The position numbers and the translations under genes were made by a program. Positions 49,170 to 58,916 of a DNA stretch of 64,000 nucleotides are shown in pieces. Each line of letters opens with the position of its first letter. The first letter of the stretch is position 1. The stretch is from Frederiksenia canicola (GTDB lineage Bacteria; Pseudomonadota; Gammaproteobacteria; Enterobacterales; Pasteurellaceae). The notes beneath the pieces were generated by a model. The model made no database searches. It saw only the letters and a list, made by a program, of their open reading frames with translations, and was not told the origin of the DNA. The stretch lies in contig NZ_CP015029.1 in NCBI RefSeq assembly GCF_011455495.1, positions 2,072,305 to 2,136,304 of the forward strand. The letters are read 5' to 3'.

Positions 49170-50400
49170 TGCGTGCCTTCCTACGTTTAATGTTACCTTG
49201 AACCACTAAATAATCGAAGATTGGTGCAAATAAGTTAGCAAATAAGATTGCTAACATCATACCTTCTGGATAGGCTGGGTTTGCAACACGAATCAGAACA
49301 CACATTACTCCGATTAAAATGCCATACCACCATTTACCTTTGTTAGTAAAAGCCGCAGACACTGGGTCAGTTGCCATAAAGAACATACCTAATGCGAAAC
49401 CACCTAACACCAAGTGCCAATGCCATGGCATCGCAAACATCGCATTTGTTTCTGAGCCGATTAGGTTGAATAACGTTGCAGTTGCCGCCATACCAATCAT
49501 TACACCCGCAATGATTCTCCAAGAAGCAATACGTGCGAATACAATAATTGCCGCACCGATCATCAACATTAAAGTTGAAACTTCACCTACAGAACCAGGT
49601 AGATTACCTAAGAAAGCATCCATCCAAGTGATTGTTTCGCCAGTTGCCACGTGTTTTAACGCGACTTGACCGCCACTTGCCCATTGTGAAAGCGCTGTTG
49701 CACCAGAGAAGCCATCTGCCGCAGTCCAAACTAAATCACCAGAAATTTGAGCAGGGTATGCGAAGAATAAGAACGCACGACCCGCTAACGCTGGGTTCAT
49801 AAAATTCTTACCCACACCACCAAATACTTCTTTCGCAACAACAACACCAAAGGTTGTCGCTAATGCGGCTTGCCATAATGGTAATGTTGGTGGCACGATT
49901 AAGGCTAATAAGATAGAAGTTACAAAGAAGCCTTCGTTGATTTCGTGTTTACGCACCATTGCGAATAACACCTCCCAGAAACCACCTACCGCAAAGACGG
50001 TTAAGTAGATTGGTAGGAAGAAAATCGCCCCTAATAACATTTTCGCTAATGCACCTGCATCTTGATTTAAGATACCTAAACTATTAGCAAGAGCAAAGTG
50101 CCAGTCTTTTGCAACACTATTCGCCACGTTTTGTGCGAAATCCCCAACGGCTAATGCCATAATTGACTGGTTACCTACGTTATACATCCCCCAGAACATC
50201 GCAGGGAATAACGCAAGCCATACGATTAACATCATACGTTTAGAGTCAATCGCATCACGCACGTGAGCATCTTTGCGTGTTACAGTGCCGGGAGTATAGA
50301 AAATGGTATATGCTGCTTCAAACAGAATGTAGAATTTTTCATATTTTCCACCTTTCTGGAAAGCAGGTTCCATTTTATGAAAAAGATCTTTTAAAGCCAT
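49162..50400 (-). CDS. nqrB: Na+-NQR subunit B (covalent FMN, riboflavin, quinone site)
   Basis: The 412-residue integral membrane protein forms the Na+ path and quinone site. It carries about ten hydrophobic helices. The flavinylation motif is SGATALSQW (about residue 233), the second ApbE target. [21 protein letters not shown] near 345 is family-specific. It starts 4 bases after nqrA. Confidence 0.98.
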   Translation of the reverse strand: MALKDLFHKMEPAFQKGGKYEKFYILFEAAYTIFYTPGTVTRKDAHVRDAIDSKRMMLIVWLALFPAMFWGMYNVGNQSIMALAVGDFAQNVANSVAKDWHFALANSLGILNQDAGALAKMLLGAIFFLPIYLTVFAVGGFWEVLFAMVRKHEINEGFFVTSILLALIVPPTLPLWQAALATTFGVVVAKEVFGGVGKNFMNPALAGRAFLFFAYPAQISGDLVWTAADGFSGATALSQWASGGQVALKHVATGETITWMDAFLGNLPGSVGEVSTLMLMIGAAIIVFARIASWRIIAGVMIGMAATATLFNLIGSETNAMFAMPWHWHLVLGGFALGMFFMATDPVSAAFTNKGKWWYGILIGVMCVLIRVANPAYPEGMMLAILFANLFAPIFDYLVVQGNIKRRKARNG

Positions 50401-50404
50401 TTGA

Positions 50405-51751
50405 TTAACCTTCCTTCTCGATCTTATCTAACGCTGCACGCAACATTGGTGCATAGTCATTTTTACCTGGACAAACAAAGGTACAAAGTGCCAAATCTTC
50501 TTCATCTAACTCTAAGCAACCTAACGCTTGTGCTGAATCTGTATCACCAGATGCCAAGTCACGCAACAGCAATGTTGGGAGAATATCTAACGGCATTACA
50601 CGCTCATAAGAGCCGATGGGTACCATCGCACGATGGCTACCATTTACTGCCGTAGTAAAGTTGAATAATTTCTTCGCAAACGCACCTAACGTCGTACGAG
50701 TGATAGAGAATTTATGTGAATACGGGGCAATCATTCCTAAGAATTCTTGCTCACGACCTTCTGCTAACACTGATACTTGCAATGCATAACGACCTAAATA
50801 GTCGTGAGCCCCTTCTGCTTTTGCCCCTGATAATACAGAACCTGAAATCACACGATTTTCAACGTCTTGCAATTCATTTGCAGTTAATTGTGAAAGGTTT
50901 GCACCTAAACGAGTACGTACTAAACGTGGGTTTTTCACTGTTGGGCCAGCAAGGGCAACCACACGATCCGTAAATAGTTCACCTGTTGTGAATAATTTAC
51001 CGATAGCAATCACATCTTGATAGTTCAAATACCACACTTGTTTTGTGATGCTAACCGGATCGATAAAGTGAATATGTGTGCCGCTCAAACCAGCTGGGTG
51101 AGGACCAGAGAAAGCAGTTACTTTCACATTTGGTACATCAGCATTTGGTGTGGTGCTGTCTGGTGCACGACATAAATGAATGGTTTTCTCGCCATTGAAT
51201 AAACGACTTAATACCGTTAAACCATCAACGAAATCCTGCTTGTGTTCATTTAAAATCACCTCAGGATCTGCCGCCAATGGATTGGTATCCATCGCATTCA
51301 CGAAAATTGACGAAGGTACCGCATCTAATGCAGGCACTTTACTGAATGGACGAGTGCGGAATGCAGTCCATAAGCCTGATTCCACTAGGTTTTGTTTGAC
51401 TTGCTCGCTACTTAAAGTGGCAAGGTCAGCCGCGTTATAGCGGCTAAAGGTAATTTGCTCATCACCCTCAACTTTGATAACGACTGACTGAAGAACACGT
51501 TTTTCGCCACGATTGATCGCTACAACCGTGCCGCTTGCTGGGGAAGTAAAGACAACGCCAGGGTTCTTTTTATCTTCAAAAAGCACCTGACCTTTTTTCA
51601 CTACATCACCTTCACGCACCTTCATAGAAGGACGCATACCCACATATTCTTCGCCAAGCACAGCAACTTCAGTAACGGTATTGCCGTTATGGATTACTTG
51701 CTCAGGTTTTCCCGCAATCGGAAGATCTAAGCCTTGTTTAATTGTAATCAT
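50405..51751 (-). CDS. nqrA: Na+-NQR subunit A
   Basis: NqrA is a peripheral subunit near the quinone site, with no membrane helices. I choose ATG 51751 ([14 protein letters not shown]), the family start, giving 448 residues; the frame is open 18 codons further up but without similarity. Motifs [17 protein letters not shown] and [19 protein letters not shown] (about 240) are diagnostic. It is the first gene of the pump operon and follows an unusual leader with two hairpins. Confidence 0.97.
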   Translation of the reverse strand: MITIKQGLDLPIAGKPEQVIHNGNTVTEVAVLGEEYVGMRPSMKVREGDVVKKGQVLFEDKKNPGVVFTSPASGTVVAINRGEKRVLQSVVIKVEGDEQITFSRYNAADLATLSSEQVKQNLVESGLWTAFRTRPFSKVPALDAVPSSIFVNAMDTNPLAADPEVILNEHKQDFVDGLTVLSRLFNGEKTIHLCRAPDSTTPNADVPNVKVTAFSGPHPAGLSGTHIHFIDPVSITKQVWYLNYQDVIAIGKLFTTGELFTDRVVALAGPTVKNPRLVRTRLGANLSQLTANELQDVENRVISGSVLSGAKAEGAHDYLGRYALQVSVLAEGREQEFLGMIAPYSHKFSITRTTLGAFAKKLFNFTTAVNGSHRAMVPIGSYERVMPLDILPTLLLRDLASGDTDSAQALGCLELDEEDLALCTFVCPGKNDYAPMLRAALDKIEKEG

Positions 51752-52181
51752 ATTGTTTGCACTACTTTTTGTTGGGTTAAAAATATGATTGCAGACAAGC
51801 TGCAATCGCTTTATTGAGCCGTAGCGAAGTCAGAAATAAACGAAAGTTCCCCACCTACTTCCGCTTGCTACATTAAGTTCTCAAATCGGATCTCTATTTC
51901 AGTCCTGCTGAAATAAAATAAAACGTGGCATTTTACCTGAAAAAGAGTACTCAATTCTAGTTTAACCACATTTTTTTAACATCCCCCCTAGAAAAATTTG
52001 ATCTTCTTCAAGTTTTCTCTCACACACCCCGCCTAAAAAAACGACAAACGGTCAGTTTTTGTAACAAATTTGCAAATTTTTTAGCTAAAGTGACCGCTTG
52101 TATCTTGGCAAAATTTGACCCTAGTCAAAAAAGACACATCGGAGTAGAATAGCCTCACGATTTTTTAGAAGGATTTTACTA
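51752..52181. other. nqrA-nfuA divergent intergenic region with leader hairpins and a USS pair
   Basis: This 430-base stretch has no convincing gene. Towards nqrA it holds two stem-loops, GATTGCAG/CTGCAATC (51787-51807) and TATTTCAG/CTGAAATA (51895-51915), which would lie in the nqrA 5' leader. A USS pair with one imperfect core lies at 52044-52101. Towards nfuA a possible -10 TAGAAT (about 52145) has a weak -35 TAGTCA 17 bases upstream. I did not find a clear nqrA promoter. Confidence 0.5.
52044..52101. repeat. inverted USS pair upstream of nfuA
   Basis: ACAAACGGTC (one mismatch to the core, 52044-52053) faces GACCGCTTGT (52092-52101), with TTTGCAAATTTTTT between them. Confidence 0.8.
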
Positions 52182-52763
52182 ATGAATATTACCATTTCAG
52201 ACGCGGCACAAAGCCACTTCCGTAAATTGCTCGATCAGCAAGAAGAAGGGACGAACATCCGCATTTTCGTAGTCAACCCTGGCACTCCAGGTGCGGAATG
52301 CGGCGTCTCTTATTGCCCACCTAATGCGGTAGAAGCAACCGATACCGAAATGAAATTTGCTCAATTTTCGGCGTTTATTGACGACATCAGCTTGCCATTT
52401 TTAGACGAAGCAGAAATTGATTATGTGACGGACGCAATGGGGGCACAGCTCACCATGAAAGCGCCAAATGCGAAAATGAAAAAAGTTGCAGACGATGCCC
52501 CATTCATTGAGCGTTTAGATTATGTGATCCAAACCCAAATCAACCCGCAACTTGCCAGCCATGGCGGGCGTGTTACTTTGATTGAAATCACCGAGGATAA
52601 ATATGCGATCCTGCAATTCGGTGGTGGTTGTAATGGTTGCTCAATGGTAGATGTCACCTTGAAAGAAGGGATCGAAAAACAACTAATTGCGATGTTCCCT
52701 GAAGAACTCGTTGGCGTAAAAGATGCCACCGAACACCAGCACGGCGAACATTCTTACTACTAA
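52182..52763 (+). CDS. nfuA: Fe-S biogenesis protein NfuA
   Basis: NfuA carries 4Fe-4S clusters to target enzymes and helps under oxidative or iron stress. The 193-residue protein has an N-terminal degenerate A-type domain (about 1-95) without the usual three Cys and a C-terminal Nfu domain with the cluster-binding [17 protein letters not shown] (about 146-162). A ribosome-binding site AGAAGGA precedes the start. Confidence 0.97.
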   Translation: MNITISDAAQSHFRKLLDQQEEGTNIRIFVVNPGTPGAECGVSYCPPNAVEATDTEMKFAQFSAFIDDISLPFLDEAEIDYVTDAMGAQLTMKAPNAKMKKVADDAPFIERLDYVIQTQINPQLASHGGRVTLIEITEDKYAILQFGGGCNGCSMVDVTLKEGIEKQLIAMFPEELVGVKDATEHQHGEHSYY

Positions 52764-52871
52764 GTTGAAAAAAGAAGCGACTGAATATTTTTTATCCAGT
52801 CGTTTTTTTTCTTTTCATGATGTTCGCCCCAAATTACGTCAAGCGACCCAATTTTATAATCGTTTGTCACC

Positions 52872-53852
52872 CTACTCCACCATAAAACAGGCGATTTTGG
52901 CACCATCTGGGTAGGTTTTGAGTTCTGGCCGTTCTTGACTGCAACGTTCAGTTGCTAAACGACAGCGGGCGTGGAAGGCACAACCTTTTGGTGGATTGAG
53001 TGGGCTTGGTAGCTCTCCCGTTAGTTTAATTCGCTCACGGCGATGCTCTGGGTTCAGTCTTGGAGTCGCCGATAACAATGCTTGGGTATAAGGGTGGCGA
53101 GGGTTGCTGAAAATCGTTTTGGTATCGCCCTGCTCGACCACCCGCCCGAGATACATCACCATCACTTCATCAGCGATATGTTCAACCACGGACAAATCGT
53201 GTGAAATAAACACGTAAGACAAGCCCATTTCTTCCTGCAATTCCATCATCAAATTCAGTACTTGGGCCCGCACCGACACATCCAGTGCCGAAACAGGTTC
53301 ATCCGCCACAACGATATCTGGCTCAAGCATCAAGCCACGAGCAATCGCAATCCGCTGGCGTTGCCCGCCCGAAAACATATGCGGATAACGGTCGTAAAAC
53401 TCTGGTTTCAAACCGACTTTTGCCATCATCGCCAACACTTTTTCTTTGCGTTCAGCGGCAGTTAGATCCGTATTGATCAGTAACGGCTCTTCTAAAATGG
53501 TGCCGATTTTTTTGCGGGGATTGAGCGATGCATACGGATTTTGGAACACAATTTGGATTTTTTTGCGGCGTAATTTCACCGTTTCCCGATCATTTTCCAA
53601 AAAGTTTTGCCCGTTATAAAACAATTCGCCTTCCGTTGGGCATTCAATCATCGTCAGCATTCGTCCTAAAGTCGATTTGCCACAGCCCGACTCACCTACA
53701 ACTGCCAAGGTTTTGCCTTTTTCCAGACGGAATGATACACCGTCTACCGCTTTAACTAATTTCGGCTTAGAAAATAGCCCTTTTTTAACGGGATAATATT
53801 TTTTGAGATCCACCGCATCAAGAAGCGGTGGGATTTGAGTATCTTTTTGCAT
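52872..53852 (-). CDS. dppF: dipeptide ABC transporter ATPase DppF
   Basis: I choose ATG 53852 (MQKDTQIPPLLDAV), giving 326 residues; the longer frame runs into the GC-rich repeat between dppD and dppF. The ATPase has Walker A GESGCGKSTLG (about 56), signature FSGGQRQRIAIARGL, Walker B IVVADEPVSALDVS, and the C-terminal oligopeptide-transporter motif PLNPPKGCAFHARCRLA with a Cys cluster. It pairs with DppD to power import of di- and tripeptides. Confidence 0.95.
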   Translation of the reverse strand: MQKDTQIPPLLDAVDLKKYYPVKKGLFSKPKLVKAVDGVSFRLEKGKTLAVVGESGCGKSTLGRMLTMIECPTEGELFYNGQNFLENDRETVKLRRKKIQIVFQNPYASLNPRKKIGTILEEPLLINTDLTAAERKEKVLAMMAKVGLKPEFYDRYPHMFSGGQRQRIAIARGLMLEPDIVVADEPVSALDVSVRAQVLNLMMELQEEMGLSYVFISHDLSVVEHIADEVMVMYLGRVVEQGDTKTIFSNPRHPYTQALLSATPRLNPEHRRERIKLTGELPSPLNPPKGCAFHARCRLATERCSQERPELKTYPDGAKIACFMVE

Positions 53853-53865
53853 ATTTCTATTCTTT

Positions 53866-53937
53866 TGTAGGGGCGGAGCTATGTATCCGCCCGTTGCGTC
53901 CGATATTTTCGGGCGGACACACAAGTCCGCCCCGACA
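53866..53937. repeat. GC-rich double-hairpin element between dppD and dppF
   Basis: The 72-base element has terminal inverted repeats TGTAGGGGCGGA (53866-53877) and TCCGCCCCGACA (53926-53937). Inside are two consecutive hairpins, GGGCGGA/TCCGCCC (53871-53892) and GGGCGGAC/GTCCGCCC (53911-53932). It is far richer in GC than its surroundings and looks like a REP- or MITE-like intergenic element. It may affect the relative expression of dppD and dppF. Confidence 0.7.
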
Positions 53938-53945
53938 TACAGATA

Positions 53946-54923
53946 TTAGCTCGGCATTCCGTCCGTATTCAACGGTGTATGGCATTTCACCTGTCTACCA
54001 TTGATGTGATGTAATGCTGGTTCTTGGGTACGACAGAGATCAGTGGCATACGGGCAGCGTGGGTTGAGTAGACAACCTTGTGGGCGATCGTATTTACCTG
54101 GTACAACCCCAGGGAGCGACTGCAAACGAGATTTGCCTTCCGCGAACTCTGGCAAAGCGCGCAATAATGCTTGAGTGTAGGGGTGTAGCGGAGATTTAAA
54201 AATTTCCTCTGCTCGCCCTTCTTCAACCACTTGCCCTGCATACATCACAATAATACGGTGAGCTGATTCAGCAACTAGGGCTAAATCATGGGTGATTAGG
54301 ATCAACGCCATATTCTCTTTGCGTTGTAATTCCAATAGCAAATCAATGATTTGGGCTTGAATAGTAACATCTAAAGCCGTGGTTGGTTCGTCTGCAATCA
54401 ACAATTTTGGGTTACAAGCGATCGCCATTGCGATCATCACCCGCTGGCTCATTCCACCAGAAAGTTGATGGGGATAAACGTCTAAACGGGAAGTGGGATC
54501 GGGAATTCCCACCATCGTCAAAAGCTCGATCGCCCGCTCTTTTCGCCATTGACGGCTACCGCCTTGATGCACCTTCAACGCTTCCATGATTTGAAAACCG
54601 ACTGTATAGCTTGGGTTGAGACTGGTCATTGCGTCTTGGAAAATCATTGACACGTCCGCCCCAACGATTTTCTGCTTCTCTTTGGCACTCAACGCTAACA
54701 AATCATTGCCATTAAATTCTAAGGCGTTGGCATACACTTTACCTGGGTAATCAATCAACCCCATAATCGCCAGCGAGCTAACTGATTTGCCCGAGCCAGA
54801 TTCGCCAACAATGCCTAATACTTCGCCTTCATTAACCGTATAACTAATGCGATCCACCGCTTTAAAAGGCGCTTTTTGATCGCCAAAATGAACGGAAAGT
54901 TCGTTTACTTCTAATAATGCCAT
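53946..54923 (-). CDS. dppD: dipeptide ABC transporter ATPase DppD
   Basis: The 325-residue ATPase has Walker [14 protein letters not shown] (about 38), signature [15 protein letters not shown], Walker [15 protein letters not shown] and the C-terminal [15 protein letters not shown] region with conserved Cys found in Dpp/Opp ATPases. It starts 9 bases after dppC and is the partner of DppF. Confidence 0.95.
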   Translation of the reverse strand: MALLEVNELSVHFGDQKAPFKAVDRISYTVNEGEVLGIVGESGSGKSVSSLAIMGLIDYPGKVYANALEFNGNDLLALSAKEKQKIVGADVSMIFQDAMTSLNPSYTVGFQIMEALKVHQGGSRQWRKERAIELLTMVGIPDPTSRLDVYPHQLSGGMSQRVMIAMAIACNPKLLIADEPTTALDVTIQAQIIDLLLELQRKENMALILITHDLALVAESAHRIIVMYAGQVVEEGRAEEIFKSPLHPYTQALLRALPEFAEGKSRLQSLPGVVPGKYDRPQGCLLNPRCPYATDLCRTQEPALHHINGRQVKCHTPLNTDGMPS

Positions 54924-54932
54924 TTTCCGCTC

Positions 54933-55823
54933 CTACTGTTTTAATTTCGGGTCAAGAGCATCACGCAATCCATCGCCCATTAAGTTAAAGGCTAATACTA
55001 AAGATAAAATCGCTAAGCCTGGGATAGTAACAAGCCAATTTGCTGACTGCATAAAGCCACGAGATTCTGCGAGCATCGTCCCAAGCTCTGGTGTTGGTGG
55101 CTGTGCCCCGATACCTAAGAAACCAAGGGCCGCGAGCTCTAAGATTGCGTTAGAGATTCCCATAGTCATTTGTACGATGAGTGGAGCTAAACAGTTTGGT
55201 AAAATCACGATAAACATTAATCGCCATACACCGGCTCCTGCTACACGAGATGCGGTAACATAATCACGATTTTTTTCACTGAGCACTGACGCACGGGTTA
55301 AACGTACATAACTCGGAATTGAGACCACCGCAATTGCAATGGCCGCATTAATCAGTGATGGACCAAGAATAGTCACCACACCGATGGTCAAAAGCAGACT
55401 TGGGATCGCCAACATGATATCGACAAATCGCATAATGATAATGTCGACCATTCCGCCGTAATAACCTGCCAACAAACCTAAAATCACACCGAATACGCAA
55501 GAGAGCAGTACAATAATCAATCCGATAAAGACCGACAATCTAGCACCATAAATGATACGGGAAAGAATATCCCGCCCGATGTCATCCGTGCCTAAAATAT
55601 AGGAACTGTTCCCCCCTTCAAACCACATCGGTGGCAATAATAATGCCGAACGGTTTTGTTCGATTGGGTCAAAAGGGGCGATAACGCTTGCAAACACGCT
55701 CGCTAAAAACACCACGGCAATAAACGCCAAACCAATCACCGCCCCACGATTCTGGCAAAAATAGTGCCAAAATTCCTGCAATGGTGTTTTAGGTGCAGGG
55801 GATGTAATTTCAATACTAGACAT
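54933..55823 (-). CDS. dppC: dipeptide ABC transporter permease DppC
   Basis: I choose ATG 55823 (MSSIEITSPAPK), with TGGAG upstream, giving 296 residues; the frame extends further back through a USS. The protein has six membrane helices and the permease EAA-type loop SRVAGAGVWRLMFIVILPN (about 212). It follows dppB after a gap holding one extended USS. Confidence 0.95.
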   Translation of the reverse strand: MSSIEITSPAPKTPLQEFWHYFCQNRGAVIGLAFIAVVFLASVFASVIAPFDPIEQNRSALLLPPMWFEGGNSSYILGTDDIGRDILSRIIYGARLSVFIGLIIVLLSCVFGVILGLLAGYYGGMVDIIIMRFVDIMLAIPSLLLTIGVVTILGPSLINAAIAIAVVSIPSYVRLTRASVLSEKNRDYVTASRVAGAGVWRLMFIVILPNCLAPLIVQMTMGISNAILELAALGFLGIGAQPPTPELGTMLAESRGFMQSANWLVTIPGLAILSLVLAFNLMGDGLRDALDPKLKQ

Positions 55824-55933
55824 TAACACTCCAACTTTATTAGTAAGGTGAGTCTTGCCCACCAAGTACCGCAACAAGCGGTCAGATTTTTCAATAATTT
55901 TGCAAATGGTCGGGCAAGTCCCACCCAACACAA

Positions 55934-56938
55934 TTAGTTATGTCGAATCCGTGGATTCACTACACCGTAGATCAGGTCCACCGCTAAATTCACTAAGATA
56001 ATTAAGGTGGCAATAATCAGTACCGAGCCTTGTAATACAGGATAATCACGGGAGTTGATCGCATCAATAACCCATTTACCAATACCAGGCCACGAGAAAA
56101 TGTTTTCGGTTAAAACGGCTCCTGATAAAAGCTGTCCGATAATCAAGCCAACCACAGTAACCACAGGGATTAACGCATTACGTAAGGCATGGATAATCAC
56201 AATTCGAGTGGTATTCAGACCTTTGGCTTTAGCGGTACGGATATAGTCTTCACCCAGCACTTCGAGCATGGATGAACGGGTCATACGGGTGATGATAGCC
56301 AGCGGGATAGTACCAAGCACCACCGCAGGTAAAATCAACGATTTAATCGCCGCTAAAAAAGCCCCTGGTTCGTCTGAATTCCAAGTATCGATCAACATAA
56401 AGCCCGTTTCGGCTTCAATCCAATATTCCGATGGCAAACGTCCTGAGGCAGGCAAGCCAAGTGGGGTGGAAACATATAAAATTAAAATTAACCCCCACCA
56501 GAAAATAGGCATTGAATAGCCCGTCAGAGACATCGAGGTAACGACATGCGAAATCCACGACTCTTTTTTCACTGCCGCAATCACCCCTAAAATCACCCCA
56601 CCCACAAGGGACCAACCCAACGCAAAAAATGCCAACTCAACCGTGGCAGGGAAAAGGGTAAAAAATTCTTTTAGCACAGGCTCGTTATTGCGGAAGGAAT
56701 TACCAAGATCGCCTTGCAACACGCCTTTGATATAGCTGAAATACTGCTCAGTCAACGGCCGATCTAAGCCAAGTTGCTGCATCATTTGAGCATGAATTTC
56801 AGGAGTAAGCCCACGTTCCCCCATTCGGATCTCAATTGGATCACCGGGAATTAAATGCACTAATGCAAAAGTAATTAAGGTAATCGCCAAGAAGGTCGGA
56901 ATCACCATTAAAATACGTTTAATAATAAATTGAAACAT
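55934..56938 (-). CDS. dppB: dipeptide ABC transporter permease DppB
   Basis: The 334-residue permease has the conserved N-terminus KRILMVIPTFLAITLITFALVHL (first helix, shown in part) and LIPGDPIEIRMG. The EAA loop is TAKAKGLNTTRIVIIHALRNAL (in part near 225), which contacts the ATPases. With DppC it forms the inner-membrane channel for peptides. A GC-rich repeat separates it from dppA. Confidence 0.95.
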   Translation of the reverse strand: MFQFIIKRILMVIPTFLAITLITFALVHLIPGDPIEIRMGERGLTPEIHAQMMQQLGLDRPLTEQYFSYIKGVLQGDLGNSFRNNEPVLKEFFTLFPATVELAFFALGWSLVGGVILGVIAAVKKESWISHVVTSMSLTGYSMPIFWWGLILILYVSTPLGLPASGRLPSEYWIEAETGFMLIDTWNSDEPGAFLAAIKSLILPAVVLGTIPLAIITRMTRSSMLEVLGEDYIRTAKAKGLNTTRIVIIHALRNALIPVVTVVGLIIGQLLSGAVLTENIFSWPGIGKWVIDAINSRDYPVLQGSVLIIATLIILVNLAVDLIYGVVNPRIRHN

Positions 56939-56958
56939 TCAAAATCTCTTTCACTAAT

Positions 56959-57079
56959 TCTGCCCCCGTTTGTGGAGGAAATGGTTGAGTTAAGCAATGT
57001 GAAACGAAACCGAAGGGGGCATTATGATTGCCCCCTACCCCTTGCTTCGCAAGGTACTTCCCCCGCACGCGGAGGCAGA
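56959..57079. repeat. GC-rich inverted-repeat element between dppA and dppB
   Basis: Imperfect terminal repeats TCTGCCCCCG (56959-56968) and CGGAGGCAGA (57070-57079) match at 9 of 10 positions. Between them are GGGGGCA/TGCCCCC (57015-57035) and CCTTGC/GCAAGG (57040-57054) hairpins. No open frame is present. It resembles an intergenic repeat distinct from the dppD-dppF element and from USS. Confidence 0.6.
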
Positions 57080-57088
57080 TTGTTTAAT

Positions 57089-57146
57089 ACAAGCGGTCAG
57101 ATTCTACCTGAAATTTGCAAATTTTTTCGCAAATCTGACCGCTTGT
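57089..57146. repeat. inverted extended-USS pair after dppA
   Basis: ACAAGCGGTCAGATT (57089-57103) and AATCTGACCGCTTGT (57132-57146) form a 15-bp perfect inverted repeat with TTTGCAAATTTTTTCGCAAA between. It lies 7 bases after the dppA stop and probably reduces transcription into dppB. Confidence 0.88.
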
Positions 57147-57152
57147 TGCGGG

Positions 57153-58748
57153 TTATTTTTCGAGATCCACGGAATAGAAGTCGTGAACACCGAATGGGCT
57201 AACCACATAGCCTTTGACCTCTTTACGCACAGGGAAGTAGGTGGTTGAGTGAGCCACAGTAATCCACGGGGCTTGCTCTTTGAACACGACTTGAGCTTGT
57301 TTGTAAAGGTCGGTACGTTTTTGTTTATCTGTTTCTTGTACTGCTTGTGTCACTAAATCGTTAAACGGCTTGTGACAGAATTTCGCATAGTTAGAACCTG
57401 ATTCAACAGACGCACAGCTTAACAACGTATTTAAGAAGTTATCTGGGTCCCCATTATCACCCGTCCAGCCCATCATACCTGTTTGGTGATCGCCTGCACG
57501 CATACGTTTGAGATATTCACCCCACTCATAACTAACGATTTTCGCTTTCACGCCCACTTTTTCCCAGTCTGCTTGAATAAGCTCCGCCATACGGCGTGCG
57601 TTCGGGTTGTATGGACGAGAAACTGGCATTGCCCACAAATCCGTCTCAAAGCCATTTTCAAAGCCTGCTTCTTTAAGTAACGCTTTAGCTTTTTCTGGAT
57701 CATAATCGTAGTCTTTGATGTCGTCATTGTAAGACCACATTGTTGGTGGAATTGGGTTCTTCGCTTTTTGACCTGCCCCTTGATACACCGCTTCGATGAT
57801 CGCATCTTTATTCACCGCATAGCTTAACGCTTGACGCACTTTCACGTTATCAAACGGTGCTTTTTGGGTATTGAAGTTTAAGTAACCAACGTTCAAACCT
57901 GGACGGGTCAGTAGAGTAATGTCTTTATCATTTTTAAGTTTTTCCACATCCGCAGGGTTTGGATATGGCATGGCGTGGCACTCGCCTTTTTTCAATTTCG
58001 CATAACGCACTGACGCATCTGGCGTAATCGCAAACACTAAACGGTCAATTTTTGATTTACCTTGCCAGTAGCTCTCAAAGGCTTTGTAACGCACTGTTGA
58101 GTCTTTTTGATAAGATACAAATTCAAATGGACCTGTGCCGATCGGTTGGTTATCCACGGTTTCAGGCTTACCCGCTTTTAACATTTTGTCGCCGTATTCC
58201 GCTGATAAAATTGATGCGAAATCCATTGCCAAGTTTGCTAAGAATGGTGCATTTGCCACTTTCAAGCTAATTTTCACGGTGTAATCATCAACTTTTTCCA
58301 CTTTATCGATGATGTTTTGCATATCCATACCGATAAAGTACTCATAGTTGCCACCTGATACTTTGTGGAATGGGTGGTTTGGATCTAACTGACGGTTGAA
58401 AGAGAACAATACATCGTCTGCGTTAAATTCGCGAGTTGGTTTGAATGCTTTGTTTGAGTGGAATTTCACGCCTTTACGCAGATGAAAAACATAAGTTTTG
58501 CCATCTTCAGAGACGTCCCACTTCTCCGCCAAACCTGGCACTACATTAGTTGTACCTGGTTCAAAAGCGGTTAATTTATCAAAAATGGCTCGGCCTGTTG
58601 AGTCTAACGTCGCACCATCGGTACCAAGCTGTGGGCTAAGAAAAGAGGGTGACGCCTCTAAACAGTAAACAAACGTTTTCGGGGCTGCCATCGCAGATCC
58701 TGATGCCACGGCTAATGCAAGTAGAGAAAGTTGTGTGAGCTTTTTCAT
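57153..58748 (-). CDS. dppA: dipeptide-binding protein DppA
   Basis: DppA is the periplasmic binding protein of the dipeptide importer; related proteins also bind haem. The 531-residue protein has a signal peptide (about 1-21, ending AMAAP) and the family-5 solute-binding fold with YCLEASPSFLSPQ, KWDVSEDGKTYVFHLRKGVKFHSN (in part near 66) and DNVKVRQALSYAVNKDAI near 298. It is the first gene of dppA-B-C-D-F. Confidence 0.95.
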   Translation of the reverse strand: MKKLTQLSLLALAVASGSAMAAPKTFVYCLEASPSFLSPQLGTDGATLDSTGRAIFDKLTAFEPGTTNVVPGLAEKWDVSEDGKTYVFHLRKGVKFHSNKAFKPTREFNADDVLFSFNRQLDPNHPFHKVSGGNYEYFIGMDMQNIIDKVEKVDDYTVKISLKVANAPFLANLAMDFASILSAEYGDKMLKAGKPETVDNQPIGTGPFEFVSYQKDSTVRYKAFESYWQGKSKIDRLVFAITPDASVRYAKLKKGECHAMPYPNPADVEKLKNDKDITLLTRPGLNVGYLNFNTQKAPFDNVKVRQALSYAVNKDAIIEAVYQGAGQKAKNPIPPTMWSYNDDIKDYDYDPEKAKALLKEAGFENGFETDLWAMPVSRPYNPNARRMAELIQADWEKVGVKAKIVSYEWGEYLKRMRAGDHQTGMMGWTGDNGDPDNFLNTLLSCASVESGSNYAKFCHKPFNDLVTQAVQETDKQKRTDLYKQAQVVFKEQAPWITVAHSTTYFPVRKEVKGYVVSPFGVHDFYSVDLEK

Positions 58749-58812
58749 TATTCACTCCAAAGTGGTTGTTATAAGAATGTTAAAATTCGTTTCCAAATAT
58801 GTGGAAGTTCCG

Positions 58813-58840
58813 ACTATATAAGTTTTTTTATGAATTGCAA
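58813..58840 (-). promoter_or_regulatory. predicted dppA promoter
   Basis: On the minus strand TTGCAA (58840-58835) and TATAGT (58818-58813) are 16 bases apart. A 5' leader of about 60 bases and the ribosome-binding site TGGAGTG lead to the dppA start. Confidence 0.55.
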
Positions 58841-58853
58841 TAGATTTTTTAAT

Positions 58854-58911
58854 ACAAGCGGTCAGATTTTGAAAGAAATTTGCAAAATTGATGCCTAAAC
58901 TGACCGCTTGT
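58854..58911. repeat. inverted USS pair between hisT-like gene and dppA
   Basis: ACAAGCGGTC (58854-58863) faces GACCGCTTGT (58902-58911), with TTTGCAAAA between. The second copy ends 5 bases after the stop of the transporter gene and probably forms its terminator hairpin. Confidence 0.85.
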
Positions 58912-58916
58912 CATAA

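Noticed and set aside
51806..52181. Riboswitch upstream of nqrA
   Set aside because: Only two simple stem-loops are seen; no known riboswitch core can be recognised.
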